DNA of 64,000 nucleotides from Eikenella longinqua (GCF_001648355.1 NZ_LXSL01000014.1:5467-69466), one strand, 5' to 3'. Counted from the stretch's first letter, positions 1-9,891 are shown. Translations and numbers: made by a program. The notes: generated from the letters alone by a model not told the origin.

Positions 1-673
1 GAGGGCCGGTGTCGCCGGCGAGCAGTTCGGCAATATATTGCTGCATGGGCGGTTGCCAATGGCGCTGGTTGGACATATTGATGGCAAATTCGCGCGCAGC
101 AGCCGGCACTTGCGGGTTGAGCTGGGTTTGGACAAATTGGCCGCCCGCATCCAGCGTGAATACGGCCACGCCATGGCGCAGGCAGAGCACGAGCTGGGTT
201 TGCGGGCCGTAGAGGACATAACCGCTGGCGATTTGCTCGCGGCCGCTTTGCAGGAAGGATTGGGTGGAAAGCGCGCCTTCGGGCTTTTTCAGGATGGAGA
301 AGATGGTGCCGACGGAGATGTTGATGTCGATATTGGACGAGCCGTCTAAGGGGTCGAACAGCACCAGGTAGCCGCCCTGCGGGTTGGCGGGCACGAACTG
401 CTCTTCTTCTTCGCTGGCCAGGCCGGCCACGGCGGGGTTGGCGCGCAAGGCGTCGATGAGGATTTGGTTGGCGATAACGTCTAGTTTTTTCTGCGCTTCG
501 TCTTGCACATTGCTGCTGCCGGCTTCGCCAAGCACGCCGGCGAGCGCGCCTTGGCGCACTTGGCCGCTGATGGTTTGGCAGGCTTGGGCAAGGGTGGAAA
601 CGACGCTGCCGAGCTCGGCGGACAGATGATGTTCGGCGAGGTGTTGCGGGAGGAATTTGGATAGGGTGGGCAT
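1..673 (-). CDS. fbp: Fructose-1,6-bisphosphatase class I, N-terminal part (runs off the window)
   Basis: The reading frame starts at an ATG at 671-673 and stays open to base 1, giving about 224 residues; the C-terminal third lies outside the window. The translation contains the class I FBPase metal-binding motif DPLDGSSNID followed by a segment ending SVGTIFSIL, and a preceding EEEEQF acidic stretch, both typical of the family. The enzyme removes the 1-phosphate of fructose-1,6-bisphosphate in gluconeogenesis in the cytoplasm. No strong Shine-Dalgarno is visible before the start. Two forward DUS copies (703-714 and 720-731) lie directly upstream. The identity is clear; only the missing C-terminus limits it. 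Confidence 0.93.
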   Translation of the reverse strand, partial: MPTLSKFLPQHLAEHHLSAELGSVVSTLAQACQTISGQVRQGALAGVLGEAGSSNVQDEAQKKLDVIANQILIDALRANPAVAGLASEEEEQFVPANPQGGYLVLFDPLDGSSNIDINISVGTIFSILKKPEGALSTQSFLQSGREQIASGYVLYGPQTQLVLCLRHGVAVFTLDAGGQFVQTQLNPQVPAAAREFAINMSNQRHWQPPMQQYIAELLAGDTGP

Positions 674-702
674 GGGGAACTCGGTGGAAGGTTTCGATAT
701 AA

Positions 703-788
703 AGGCTACCTGAAAATATAGGCTACCTGAAAAAATGCGCTTGAAGCCGGCGCTTTGTGTGCGATGGAAACCGTTTTTCAGGTAGCCC
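703..788. repeat. Cluster of three DUS copies between fbp and the DUF2059 gene
   Basis: Two forward copies of AGGCTACCTGAA (703-714, 720-731) and one reverse copy with a final C (777-788). The second forward and the reverse copy could pair into a hairpin that ends transcription of the DUF2059 gene, which reads towards it on the minus strand. Confidence 0.7.
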
Positions 789-876
789 TACAGGGCTGGG
801 CTGTATTTTACCCGCCCAAGGCGCGGCTGGGGATAGCTTTGTGGGAAAAATCTGCCATGCCGTGAGATTGCCCGGC

Positions 877-1455
877 TTAGCGGCGCTTGCCGGCGGCGCC
901 GTTGCTGCCGCTGCCGGAGCCCATGATGCGCTCTACTTCGCGCTGGAATTGGGGCGTTAGGCGTTGGCCGGCTTGCTCGTAACGCTGGCTGAGCAGGCGT
1001 GCCATTGAAGGCAGCACTGTATTGAGCAAGGTGCTTTGTTTGCGCATTATGCTTTGCCCGAGAGGTGAACTGTTAAAGGCAATCATGGCATCCACTTCTT
1101 CCTGCGTATAGATTTGACGCATGGCATCGCGATTGATGCGGCGGATTTCGCTCAACACTTCTTCGGATTGGAGGACTTCGCGGTTCATGTCATTGACGTA
1201 GCGTTCGGTGGCATGCTCCAGTTCGGCACGTTGCTTGGAACTCAATCTAGTATGGTCGTTAATGTATCGGGCAACTCTCTGATAGGCAATATTGACTGTT
1301 GCTGGAAGGGTATTACGCATCTGGGTGGTGATATTCTGCAGCTCAATCAATCGGTTCAGCGATTCATCCGACGGCGTTTGCGCCGCAGCGGGCAGGGCGG
1401 CCAGCAGCAGGCCGAGTGCCGCCGCGCACAATAAGGGAAGGGCGGTTTTAGACAT
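877..1455 (-). CDS. Secreted DUF2059-family protein
   Basis: 192 residues. The N-terminus has a lysine near the start, a hydrophobic core and an AAAQ cleavage site around residue 26, so it is probably exported to the periplasm. The rest is helical, and the segment FNSSPLGQSIMRKQ resembles the conserved part of DUF2059 proteins, whose function is unknown. The tail after residue 180 is low-complexity Gly/Ser/Lys. A GGAAA Shine-Dalgarno lies a few bases before the ATG at 1453-1455. It is a single gene on the minus strand, downstream of a small membrane-protein gene in the same direction. The family assignment comes from memory of the motif. Confidence 0.75.
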   Translation of the reverse strand: MSKTALPLLCAAALGLLLAALPAAAQTPSDESLNRLIELQNITTQMRNTLPATVNIAYQRVARYINDHTRLSSKQRAELEHATERYVNDMNREVLQSEEVLSEIRRINRDAMRQIYTQEEVDAMIAFNSSPLGQSIMRKQSTLLNTVLPSMARLLSQRYEQAGQRLTPQFQREVERIMGSGSGSNGAAGKRR

Positions 1456-1554
1456 CGTGTTTCCTTAAGATAAGAATGGGCATGAGGCTACCTGAAAAAT
1501 ATCGGGCTGGCAGGGAGGAATCGGCAGCGCCGGAACGGGCTGCCGGAAAGGCGG

Positions 1555-1713
1555 TTATTGTTCGCCACGGTGGTATTCCCGGGTGAAGAAGCTGCAATCG
1601 TCGTGCCCGCGGGGTGCGGCGGGCTGGTGCCGGGCATGCTGCTGCCTGAGGCGCACGGCCAACCACAGCAGCACCACCAAAAGAAGAGAAAGAGGAAGAG
1701 ATAATTCGAACAT
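1555..1713 (-). CDS. Small single-pass membrane protein, 52 aa, function unknown
   Basis: A short reading frame, below the usual length cut-off: ATG at 1711-1713, TAA at 1555-1557. Residues 3-20 are almost purely hydrophobic (Leu/Val/Trp) and are followed by RLRQQHARH, the pattern of a membrane helix with a positive cytoplasmic end. The tail is rich in His, Arg and Pro, with one Cys. A strong GGGGGAA Shine-Dalgarno sits about six bases before the ATG, the main reason to believe it is translated. A longer frame overlapping it (1448-1897) has no such support. I do not recognise a family; it may form a transcription unit with the DUF2059 gene downstream. Confidence 0.55.
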   Translation of the reverse strand: MFELSLPLSLLLVVLLWLAVRLRQQHARHQPAAPRGHDDCSFFTREYHRGEQ

Positions 1714-1967
1714 CGCTGTTCCCCCGCAAAAGTAGGTTCAGATTCGGTGTTGTTATCTTATTGTTTATTTGATGTTTTATATTTGGTAATGTTGTGGTTT
1801 CTTCTCTATTGTTTACGGATTTCCTGTATCTATTGCAAATTATAACTATCTCTTTACATTGAAGTCCAGCCGCTGCCGCGCTGGGCTGCTGGGGCAAAGC
1901 TTTTGTGCAACAAGTGAACGACTATGGACAATAAGTATAAATTTATAAAAAATGTATAGAAATACCC

Positions 1968-1996
1968 TTGCTTTTATGTCTATAAATGTCTATTAT
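1968..1996 (+). promoter_or_regulatory. Predicted leuA promoter with tandem TGTCTAT operator-like repeats
   Basis: A TATTAT hexamer (1991-1996) lies 17 nt after TTGCTT (1968-1973). The -10 matches the sigma-70 consensus at five of six positions; the -35 matches only at TTG. The word TGTCTAT occurs twice exactly 10 bp apart (1977-1983 and 1987-1993), in the spacer and over the -10. A near copy in inverted orientation (ATGGACA, 1924-1930) and a related TGTATAG (1953-1959) lie upstream. Repeats one helical turn apart over a promoter suggest a repressor site. The rest of the AT-rich stretch 1714-2043 shows no gene. Confidence 0.45.
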
Positions 1997-2043
1997 CTCG
2001 CCATCTGCCACTTTTTTAGATAAATTTAGACTGAAAGTCCATT

Positions 2044-3828
<1,785 letters not shown>

Positions 3829-3851
3829 ACCGGCTGTTTTAATTGAAGAAG

Positions 3852-3918
3852 AGGCTACCTGCAAACGGATTGGCAAGCACACATTGCCGCCAAATGTTTT
3901 CAGGTAGCCTTTTTGTTG
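3852..3918 (+). terminator. DUS-pair hairpin after leuA
   Basis: A DUS-like AGGCTACCTG (3852-3861) pairs with a reverse DUS (about 3897-3912), and a T-rich run follows. It lies 24 nt after the leuA stop codon. Confidence 0.7.
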
Positions 3919-3922
3919 TTTT

Positions 3923-3963
3923 GGGGCTACCTGAAAGCGAAACGAAATTTTCAGGTAGCCTTT
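3923..3963. terminator. Second DUS-pair hairpin between convergent leuA and the SulP gene
   Basis: GGCTACCTGAAA (3925-3936) and its exact reverse complement (3949-3960) form a 12-bp stem followed by TTT. It can serve both convergent genes. Confidence 0.7.
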
Positions 3964-3992
3964 ATCGTATGCAGTGGGAAAACGTGCCGCCG

Positions 3993-5639
3993 TTACGGCG
4001 CGGGCGTATCGGCTTGTGCCGCTGCCTCGGCGCGCAGAGTTTGCGCCGCCGTTTCGAAGTCGTGCATAAAGTTGCCTTCGCCAAGCAGGGCCACGATGCC
4101 GCTGCGGATCAGGCTGCCGCGTACCTGCTCGTTGGCGCCGGACACCAGCACGCGGATGCCGCGCCCCTGCAAGCGTTGGATTACGCGCTCCAGCGTGAGG
4201 ATGCCGGTCATGTCGATATACGGCACCCAGCGCATGCGCAGCACCACGGCGCGCGGCTGGGTGTGGATGTCGGCCAGGGTTTTCTCAAATTTTTCCATCG
4301 CGCCGAAGAAGAAGGGGCCGTTTACGATAAACATCTGCACGTCTTCCGGCAACGCTTCGGCATCGCCGCTGCTTTCGTCTTTGCGCACTTCCACCGCATT
4401 GGCCATCTGGCGCAGGAAATGCAGCGTGGCCAAAATCACGCCGATATTCACCGCCACCACCAAATCCACCAGCACGGTGAGGGAAAAGGTGATGAGGAAC
4501 AATGCGGTATCGGCACGCGGCGCACGGCGCAGCATATTGATGCAGCGTTTGGGCTCGCTCATGTTCCAGGCTACCTGAAAAAGGATGGCGGCCAGTGCGG
4601 CCAGCGGAATATTGGCGGCCAAGGGTGCGGCCAGCAGCAAAATCAGCGCCAAAGTGAGAGAGTGAACCACGCCGGCGAGCGGGCTGTTGCCGCCCTGGCG
4701 GATGTTGGTGGCGGTGCGGGCGATGGCGCCGGTGGCCGCGAAGCCGCCGAAAAAGGGTGTGATAATGTTGGCCAAGCCCTGCCCAATCAGCTCTTGGTTG
4801 GAGCTGTGGCGCGTGCCGACCATGCCGTCGGCCACCACGGCGGAAAGCAGCGATTCAATCGCGCCGAGCATGGCGATGGTAAACGCAGGCAGGATGAGCA
4901 GGGAAACCTGTACCCAAGTGAAGGCGGGCAGGGAGAAGCCGGGCAGCTTTTGCGGGATGGCGCCATAGGCTGAGCCGATGGTGGCCACATCTTTGAAATG
5001 AAACAGGCGTTGCAGCAGGGTGGCGGCGATGAGCACCACCATCGGCGAGGGAATGCGCCGCAATTTGGGATGGCGCGGCACGCCGATGAGCAGAGCGAGG
5101 GATACCAGCCCCAGCGCGGTGGTGGCCGGGTGCAGCTGCGGCAGGCTGTGCAGCAGCGCGGCAAATTGCTCGTGAAAATGCTCGCCCGACGCCTTGGGCA
5201 GGCCGAAAAACGCCGCCCACTGCCCCACCCAAATCACCACGCCGATGCCCGCCGTGAAGCCGAGGATAACCGGCATCGGGATAAAGCGGATCATCGCGCC
5301 GAGGCGGAAAATGCCCATTAAAAGCAGAATGATGCCCGCCAGAATGGTGGCGATTTGCAGGCCGTCGAAGCCGAATTTGGCAGTGATGCCCGCCAAAATG
5401 GCGATGAAGGCGCCGGTGGGGCCGGCAATCTGCACGCGCGAGCCGCCGCACACCGCCACCACCAGCCCGGCCACAATCGCGGTGTAAATGCCCTGTTCCG
5501 GCTTCACGCCGGTGGCAATGGCGAAGGCCATTGAAAGCGGCAGCGCCACCACGCCCACAATCGCGCCCGCCGCCAGGTTGCGCAGCCAGTATTGCCGCGC
5601 CAAGAGCCCGACGCGGCCGGCTTCTATCCAAGCAATCAT
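3993..5639 (-). CDS. SulP-family anion transporter with C-terminal STAS domain
   Basis: 548 residues. The first ~420 residues contain many hydrophobic segments (for example GVVALPLSMAFAIATGV and the glycine-rich FTAGIGVVIWVGQ), consistent with the inner-membrane SulP fold. The last ~110 residues are a soluble STAS domain, including the MRWVPYIDMTGI segment. SulP proteins move sulfate, bicarbonate, dicarboxylates or other anions; the substrate cannot be told from the sequence, and no sulfate-assimilation or carbonic-anhydrase gene is adjacent. A DUS at 4568-4579 is inside the gene and encodes LFQVAW within a membrane segment. It is transcribed alone and converges on leuA. Confidence 0.9.
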   Translation of the reverse strand: MIAWIEAGRVGLLARQYWLRNLAAGAIVGVVALPLSMAFAIATGVKPEQGIYTAIVAGLVVAVCGGSRVQIAGPTGAFIAILAGITAKFGFDGLQIATILAGIILLLMGIFRLGAMIRFIPMPVILGFTAGIGVVIWVGQWAAFFGLPKASGEHFHEQFAALLHSLPQLHPATTALGLVSLALLIGVPRHPKLRRIPSPMVVLIAATLLQRLFHFKDVATIGSAYGAIPQKLPGFSLPAFTWVQVSLLILPAFTIAMLGAIESLLSAVVADGMVGTRHSSNQELIGQGLANIITPFFGGFAATGAIARTATNIRQGGNSPLAGVVHSLTLALILLLAAPLAANIPLAALAAILFQVAWNMSEPKRCINMLRRAPRADTALFLITFSLTVLVDLVVAVNIGVILATLHFLRQMANAVEVRKDESSGDAEALPEDVQMFIVNGPFFFGAMEKFEKTLADIHTQPRAVVLRMRWVPYIDMTGILTLERVIQRLQGRGIRVLVSGANEQVRGSLIRSGIVALLGEGNFMHDFETAAQTLRAEAAAQADTPAP

Positions 5640-5964
5640 GTGTTTGCCATCTGTAAAAAGATATAAATTATACGCCGCTGAAGGAGCGCTGACCAGCGTG
5701 GAGGGGCGGATGGTCGGAATTTGGCGGTAGCGGGTTTGGTCGGTATTTTGCCGGCGCGGGGGCGGCCGGTTTCAGGTAGCCTGAAGCTGTATGTATCGGG
5801 CAGGCAATCATTCCGATTGTTGGTTGTGGCAGATGTGGGCTGCAAGCGGGTTCACGCGCGGAATGCGGCGTAAATATTTACTTTTGCCCGCGCCGTTTGC
5901 CAGCCGATGCCGGGCGGGATAGCATGCCAATAGATTAATGTTTGGTTTGTTGCAAACGAAGCAT

Positions 5965-6008
5965 AGGGCTACCTGAAAAAGGCCGAGCAGATTTTTCAGG
6001 TAGCCTCT
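5965..6008. terminator. DUS inverted pair
   Basis: AGGGCTACCTGAAAAA (5965-5980) and its reverse complement with T-rich flank (5992-6008) form a stem of about 15 bp with an 11-nt loop. Confidence 0.55.
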
Positions 6009-6280
6009 AAGCGGGACGGTGGTAAGGCAAGAGGCTACCTGAAAAATGCAAGCTTTAGGCAGCAAAAGCTGCAAGCCTGAATAAACAGCATACGCTTTCG
6101 GCAATCGTTTCCCGCATACTAGAATGCGTTGGATTTTTTGCTTTGCAGAAACTTGGCTTTTTGGGAAGCATTGTTTTAATTTTTCTGAAACTGCGCTTTC
6201 AGGTAAGCCAGTATAGAGTGCAAGTGTTTAGTACGCGGTTTTGGAATCTTTCTGACAACCCGTGTTAAACCAAACAGGAA

Positions 6281-6341
6281 AGGCTACCTGAAAACGAGCT
6301 TCGCAAGTTTCTGCGCAGCGAAAATTTTCAGGTAGCCTTTT
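6281..6341 (-). terminator. DUS-pair hairpin after recQ
   Basis: AGGCTACCTGAAAA (from 6281) pairs with TTTTCAGGTAGCCTTTT (6325-6341), starting 19 nt beyond the recQ stop codon. Inside the loop, GAGCTTCGCAAGTTTCTGCG is a fragment of an intergenic repeat seen elsewhere in the window. Confidence 0.65.
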
Positions 6342-6359
6342 GGCGTTTCGGGCAAAGGC

Positions 6360-8198
6360 TTATGAAGCGGCTTCGGGCGGCGGGCCTGCCTCTGCGTTAT
6401 CCTGCACAAACTGTGCGCACACTTGGAGGATGTCGCTGCCGAATTTTTGGATTTTGGCTTCGCCCAGGCCGTAGATAGAGGGGAGGTCGGCGGGGGTGGC
6501 GGGGCGCTGCTGCACGATGTCTTGCAGGGTGCGGTCGCCGCAGATGATGTAGGCGGGCACGTTGTCGGTGCGGGCGCGTTCGGTGCGCCATTGGCGCAGG
6601 GCTTGCCACAGGCGTTCTTCGCGTTCGGTGCGCAGCCATTGTTCACGAGGGGTGCGGGTGGCGGATTTGGCGCGTTTGAGCGGGCGCAGCATGATGTTTT
6701 GCTTGCCTTGCAATACGGGGCGGGCGGCTTCGGTGAGCAGCAGGGCGTGGTAGTTTTGCGGGTCGGTGGCGAGGAGGCCTTGGCCGATGCATTGGCGGAT
6801 TACGCCGCGCCATTCTTTGTCGGAGAGGGCGGTGCCGATGCCGTAGGTGGAGAGCTGATCGTGGCGGTTTTGGCGTATCCAGTCGTCGGCTTTGCCGCGC
6901 AATACGTTGATGACATAGCCGGCGGCGAAACGCTGGCCGACGCGGTAGATGCAGCTCAACAGTTTTTGCACGTTTTCGGTGGCGTCGAAGCGCACGGGGG
7001 GGTGCAGGCAGTTGTCGCAGTGGCCGCAGGGGGGGCTGTCTTCGCCGAAGTGGCGCAGCAGGGCGGCGCGGCGGCAGCCGGAGGTTTCGCACACGGCAAA
7101 CATGGCTTCGAGCTTTTGCTGCTCGATTTGTTTTTGGAAGTCGCTGCTGTTGCCGGTTTGGATGCGTTCGCGCAAGAGGGCGTAGTCGTTGAGGCCGTAG
7201 CACAGCCAGCTGGCGGCGGGCTGGCCGTCGCGCCCGGCGCGCCCGCTTTCTTGGTAGAAATGTTCGATGCTCTGGGGCATGTCGAGGTGGGCGACGAAGC
7301 GCACGTCGGGCTTGTCGATACCCATGCCGAAGGCCACGGTGGCCACGATGATGAGGCCTTCTTCGCGGGTGAAGCGGTGTTGGTGTTCGTTGCGCTCTTC
7401 CATGCTGAGGCCGGCGTGGTAGGGCAGGGCGCGGTAGCCGTGTTCGCACAAAAAGGCAGCGGTATCTTCCACTTTTTTGCGGCTCAGGCAATAGACGATG
7501 CCGCTTTCGCCGCTAGGGCGGTGGCTGAGGAAGTCGAGCAGCTGCTTTTTGCCGTTGTTTTTTTCGATAATTTGGTAGTAGATGTTGGGGCGGTCGAAGC
7601 TGGCGACGAATTCGGGGGCGTTTTCCAGATGGAGGTAGTGTTTGATGTCGGCGCGGGTTTCGGCGTCGGCGGTGGCGGTGAGGGCGATGCGGGGGATGGC
7701 GGGGTAGCGCTCGGCGAGGAGGCCGAGCTGTCGGTATTCGGGGCGGAAGTCGTGCCCCCACTGGCTCACGCAGTGGGCTTCGTCGATGGCGAAGAGGCTG
7801 ATTTCGGTGTGGTCGAGAAAGCGCAGGAAGCGTTCGCTCACCAGGCGCTCGGGGGACACATAAAGCAGTTTCAGGTAGCCTGCTTCGATTTCGTCGGCGG
7901 TTTGGCGGATTTGGCTGCTGCCGATGCCGCTGTGCACGCTGGCGGCAGCCACGCCTGCGGCTTGCAGGGCGGCCACTTGGTCGTCCATCAGGGCAATCAG
8001 CGGGGACACCACAACGGTCAGCCCGCGCCGCATCAGGGCGGGGATTTGATAACACAATGATTTGCCGCCGCCGGTGGGCATGAGCACGAGCAGGCTTTCG
8101 CCGCCGGCCAGCATATTGACGATTTCTTCCTGCCGGCCGCGGAAGGCGTGGTAGCCGAAAACGTCGCGCAGAATGCTGAGGGCGGCTGGCTGGGGCAT
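6360..8198 (-). CDS. recQ: ATP-dependent DNA helicase RecQ
   Basis: 612 residues, about the length of the E. coli protein. Walker A MPTGGGKS is at about 40-47 and the DEAH box at 139-142 (AIDEAHCVSQWGHDFRPEY). The helicase C-terminal domain has the QESGRAGRDG motif. The RQC zinc region shows CETSGCRR and CGHCDNC. A single HRDC domain ends the protein (REERLWQALRQW to IYGLGEAKIQKFG). RecQ unwinds recombination intermediates and supports repair and, in Neisseria, pilin antigenic variation. A DUS at 7870-7881 encodes GYLK at residues 107-110, a place where such a sequence fits the fold. Many neisserial RecQ proteins carry three HRDC copies; this one has one. Confidence 0.96.
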   Translation of the reverse strand: MPQPAALSILRDVFGYHAFRGRQEEIVNMLAGGESLLVLMPTGGGKSLCYQIPALMRRGLTVVVSPLIALMDDQVAALQAAGVAAASVHSGIGSSQIRQTADEIEAGYLKLLYVSPERLVSERFLRFLDHTEISLFAIDEAHCVSQWGHDFRPEYRQLGLLAERYPAIPRIALTATADAETRADIKHYLHLENAPEFVASFDRPNIYYQIIEKNNGKKQLLDFLSHRPSGESGIVYCLSRKKVEDTAAFLCEHGYRALPYHAGLSMEERNEHQHRFTREEGLIIVATVAFGMGIDKPDVRFVAHLDMPQSIEHFYQESGRAGRDGQPAASWLCYGLNDYALLRERIQTGNSSDFQKQIEQQKLEAMFAVCETSGCRRAALLRHFGEDSPPCGHCDNCLHPPVRFDATENVQKLLSCIYRVGQRFAAGYVINVLRGKADDWIRQNRHDQLSTYGIGTALSDKEWRGVIRQCIGQGLLATDPQNYHALLLTEAARPVLQGKQNIMLRPLKRAKSATRTPREQWLRTEREERLWQALRQWRTERARTDNVPAYIICGDRTLQDIVQQRPATPADLPSIYGLGEAKIQKFGSDILQVCAQFVQDNAEAGPPPEAAS

Positions 8199-8230
8199 GG
8201 GTGGGTTTTCCGTTGGCGGGGTTTGTTGGA

Positions 8231-8276
8231 TATAATGGCGCGGATTTTATAGCGTTTGAAGGCTACCTGAAAGGAT
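8231..8276 (+). promoter_or_regulatory. -10 box and DUS-overlapping Shine-Dalgarno of the lipoprotein gene
   Basis: A perfect TATAAT is at 8231-8236, without a clear -35. A forward DUS begins near 8260 and its last bases run into AAAGGA, which sits about 6-7 nt before the ATG at 8281 and acts as the Shine-Dalgarno. The uptake word and the ribosome-binding site therefore share bases. Confidence 0.45.
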
Positions 8277-8280
8277 TTTT

Positions 8281-8709
8281 ATGCGATTGAGCAGATTTGT
8301 GCCGCTGTGTGCGGCGCTGGCGTTGGCGGGCTGTCCGAGCATGGGCGGGCCGAGCCTCGGCGGCAGTTGGAAGGAAAACGGCGTGAGCCCGAACGGCAAT
8401 GTGCGCCACGAAATCGACACCGCCAGCATTCAGAAAACCGGCAGCCGCGTAAGCTTCCGCGAGCGGATTACCGTGGCCAACCCGAAAACCGAGCATTATG
8501 CAAACACGCCGCATTTTAAAACGGCGGTAAACCAATGGCAGGTGGATTGCAGCGCGCGCACGCGCCGGCTGGTGTCGGTGGAGATGTGGGACGCTTCGGG
8601 CAACAAGCTGGCCTCGCACCAATACGGTATGAGCAGGCAGGCGGTGCCGGTGGTGAAAGGTTCGGCCGGCGGCAGGCAGTTTGAAGCGGCTTGCGGCCGT
8701 TCGTTGTAA
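8281..8709 (+). CDS. Putative outer-membrane lipoprotein
   Basis: 142 residues. The N-terminus MRLSRF is followed by a hydrophobic stretch and a lipobox LALAGC, with the lipidated Cys at 18. The mature part has a single mostly-beta domain with the pattern IDTASIQ, RVSFRERITVAN and WQVDC, and two further Cys residues (VDCSA, AACG) that may form a disulfide. This arrangement resembles the surface-adhesin E-like family of short lipoproteins, but I am not certain. The start is supported by the adjacent AAAGGA. It is followed after 14-20 nt by a gene for a coiled-coil periplasmic protein in the same direction, probably one operon. Confidence 0.72.
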   Translation: MRLSRFVPLCAALALAGCPSMGGPSLGGSWKENGVSPNGNVRHEIDTASIQKTGSRVSFRERITVANPKTEHYANTPHFKTAVNQWQVDCSARTRRLVSVEMWDASGNKLASHQYGMSRQAVPVVKGSAGGRQFEAACGRSL

Positions 8710-8723
8710 ACAACCAGGAGGGA

Positions 8724-9059
8724 ATGATGATGAAGATTCGTATGATTGCGGCCTTGAGCCTGCTGGCTGCCGCCGCGCCGGCACTGGCGGAAGATGCGGC
8801 GCAAACCGAGCTCTTGAGCGCGCAGATGGCCTATCAGGAAGCGCTCAAGGCGCGAACCGACAACGGCAGTCGTGTGGCCACGCTGCGCAGCCGCTTGGAA
8901 TCGGCGCAGGCCACCGTGCAGCAGAAACAGGCGGAAATCGTGCAGCTGCAAACGCAACTGAACGAGGCCGACGTGGCGGCGCAGCAGTCGAACAGCACGC
9001 TGGAAGAAGCCGGCCGCCGGCTGGATGCGGCTTGGATGGCGGTGCGCGGGCAGCGTTAG
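8724..9059 (+). CDS. Periplasmic coiled-coil protein, function unknown
   Basis: Three ATG codons stand in a row (8724, 8727, 8730). The AGGAGG at 8716-8721 is spaced best (8 nt) for the third, so the true start may be 8730. The protein is about 110 residues: a signal peptide ending near APALAE, then a long heptad-like helix rich in Gln, Glu, Ala and Leu (SRLESAQATVQQKQAEIVQL) with almost no Pro or Gly. It probably forms a coiled coil in the periplasm. It is coupled to the upstream lipoprotein gene. I do not recognise a named family. A longer frame from 8691 lacks a ribosome-binding site. Confidence 0.7.
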   Translation: MMMKIRMIAALSLLAAAAPALAEDAAQTELLSAQMAYQEALKARTDNGSRVATLRSRLESAQATVQQKQAEIVQLQTQLNEADVAAQQSNSTLEEAGRRLDAAWMAVRGQR

Positions 9060-9137
9060 TTTTTGCCCGAACGGTGTGAGCTTTGCAGGAACTTGCCTTC
9101 CTGCGGAAAGCTCGTTTTCACTGCGTTGAAGCCGATA

Positions 9138-9180
9138 TTTTCAGGTAGCCTCTATGTGAGATGGGAGGCTACCTGAAAAA
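9138..9180 (+). terminator. DUS-pair hairpin after the coiled-coil gene
   Basis: TTTTCAGGTAGCCT and AGGCTACCTGAAAA face each other across a 15-nt loop (9138-9180). The pair abuts the Correia element directly. Confidence 0.55.
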
Positions 9181-9286
9181 TATAGTGGATTAAATTTAAA
9201 CCAGTACAGTGTTGCCTCGCCTTGCCGTACTATCTGTACTGTCTGCGACTTCGTCGCCTTGTCCTGATTTTTGTTAATCCACTATA
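9181..9286. repeat. Correia (CREE/NEMIS) element, 106 bp, copy 1
   Basis: It starts TATAGTGGATTAA and ends TTAATCCACTATA, the terminal inverted repeats of neisserial Correia elements. The internal motifs CGCCTTGCCGTACTATCTGTACTG and TGCGACTTCGTCGCCTTGTCC match the short (about 105 bp) class. It lies between convergent genes. Confidence 0.9.
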
Positions 9287-9319
9287 ATTTTGCCCGGCCT
9301 ACCGCAGGCAAGCACAACA

Positions 9320-9380
9320 AAGGCTACCTGAAAACCGGAAGTGGTTTAACTGCGTTGAAGCGCACGCTTTCAGGTAGCCA
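9320..9380 (-). terminator. DUS-pair hairpin after the single-module cysteine-rich protein gene
   Basis: AAGGCTACCTGAAAA (from 9320) pairs with TTTCAGGTAGCC (9368-9379), 56 nt beyond the stop codon at 9436 on the minus strand. Confidence 0.6.
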
Positions 9381-9435
9381 TAAGCAAACAGGCAGACCGC
9401 AAAGTCTGCCTGTTTGCTTGTATCGGCCGTAAGGC

Positions 9436-9891
9436 TTAGTTGCCGAATACGGAGCGGTTGCCGGAGAATACTTGGCTGGTGTAGTCGCAACCGGCGCTGC
9501 TGTTTTTGCAGCCGGGGATGGTTACGGTGAGGGTGTAGCGGCCGCTGCGGTTGGCGCGCCAGCCGAACATGGGGCTGTCGTCGTCTTCGGTGTTGGCCTG
9601 GATGGTTTGGCCGTTGGCGGCTTTCAGGGTGAGGTCGATGTTGTCGCACTCGCGGTCGCAGTCGGCGAAGAAGCTGTAGTATTTGCCGGCGGTGAGCTGC
9701 ACGTGGTGGGTTTTCTGCTCGCCTACTTTGGCGCGGCCGCTGAACAGGTTGGTTTGGCGGGCACCGCGGTCTTTGCTGCGTACGGCGGTGGTGTTGAATT
9801 GTTTGGCTTCGGCCAGCCAGCCGTCTTGATCAACAGCTAGGGCGGGGGCGGCAATCAGGGCGGCCAGGGCCAATACGGTGAATTTCTGCAT
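9436..9891 (-). CDS. Secreted cysteine-rich protein, single-module paralogue
   Basis: 151 residues with a signal peptide (cut near APALAV). The mature protein is one module of about 125 residues that opens with DGWLAEAKQFN, has LFSG, KYYSFFADCDRECDNIDL, a DDDSPMFGWRANRSGRYTL segment and ends with PGCKNSSAGCDY. The four Cys residues occur in two close pairs and probably form disulfides in the periplasm. The same module occurs twice in the neighbouring gene (10076-10882). The layout (short beta domain, GRYTL motif) recalls PPC-like domains, but I cannot name the family. The two paralogues are in the same direction, with a DUS terminator between them. Confidence 0.7.
   Translation of the reverse strand: MQKFTVLALAALIAAPALAVDQDGWLAEAKQFNTTAVRSKDRGARQTNLFSGRAKVGEQKTHHVQLTAGKYYSFFADCDRECDNIDLTLKAANGQTIQANTEDDDSPMFGWRANRSGRYTLTVTIPGCKNSSAGCDYTSQVFSGNRSVFGN

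Larger units (their letters stand above)
5640..6359. other. 720-bp intergenic region without a convincing gene
   Basis: Lies between the starts or ends of two minus-strand genes (SulP and recQ). It holds several DUS copies: a reverse copy near 5772, an inverted pair at 5965-6008, a forward copy near 6033 and the recQ terminator pair at 6281-6341. Short open frames here translate DUS words and have no Shine-Dalgarno support. The promoter of the SulP gene should lie in its left part. Confidence 0.6.
9060..9435. other. Intergenic region with DUS pairs and a Correia element
   Basis: Between convergent genes. Contents in order: a copy of the ACTGCGTTGAAGC-type repeat, a DUS pair (9138-9180), a Correia element (9181-9286) and a second DUS pair (9320-9380). 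No gene is visible. Confidence 0.7.

Noticed and set aside
1448..1897. 149-residue minus-strand frame
   Set aside because: It crosses the better-supported 52-aa membrane-protein gene in another frame, contains AT-rich promoter sequence and ends in a DUS.
3843..4973. 376-residue plus-strand frame opposite the SulP gene
   Set aside because: Histidine/glutamine-rich shadow of a membrane-protein gene, starting within a DUS hairpin.
6423..8060. 545-residue open frame opposite recQ
   Set aside because: Shadow frame with the same Gly/Val/Ala/Phe bias; recQ motifs are complete on the other strand.
9181..9286. Correia element as an insertion sequence
   Set aside because: It is about 105 bp long with no coding capacity, so it is a miniature repeat, not an IS.
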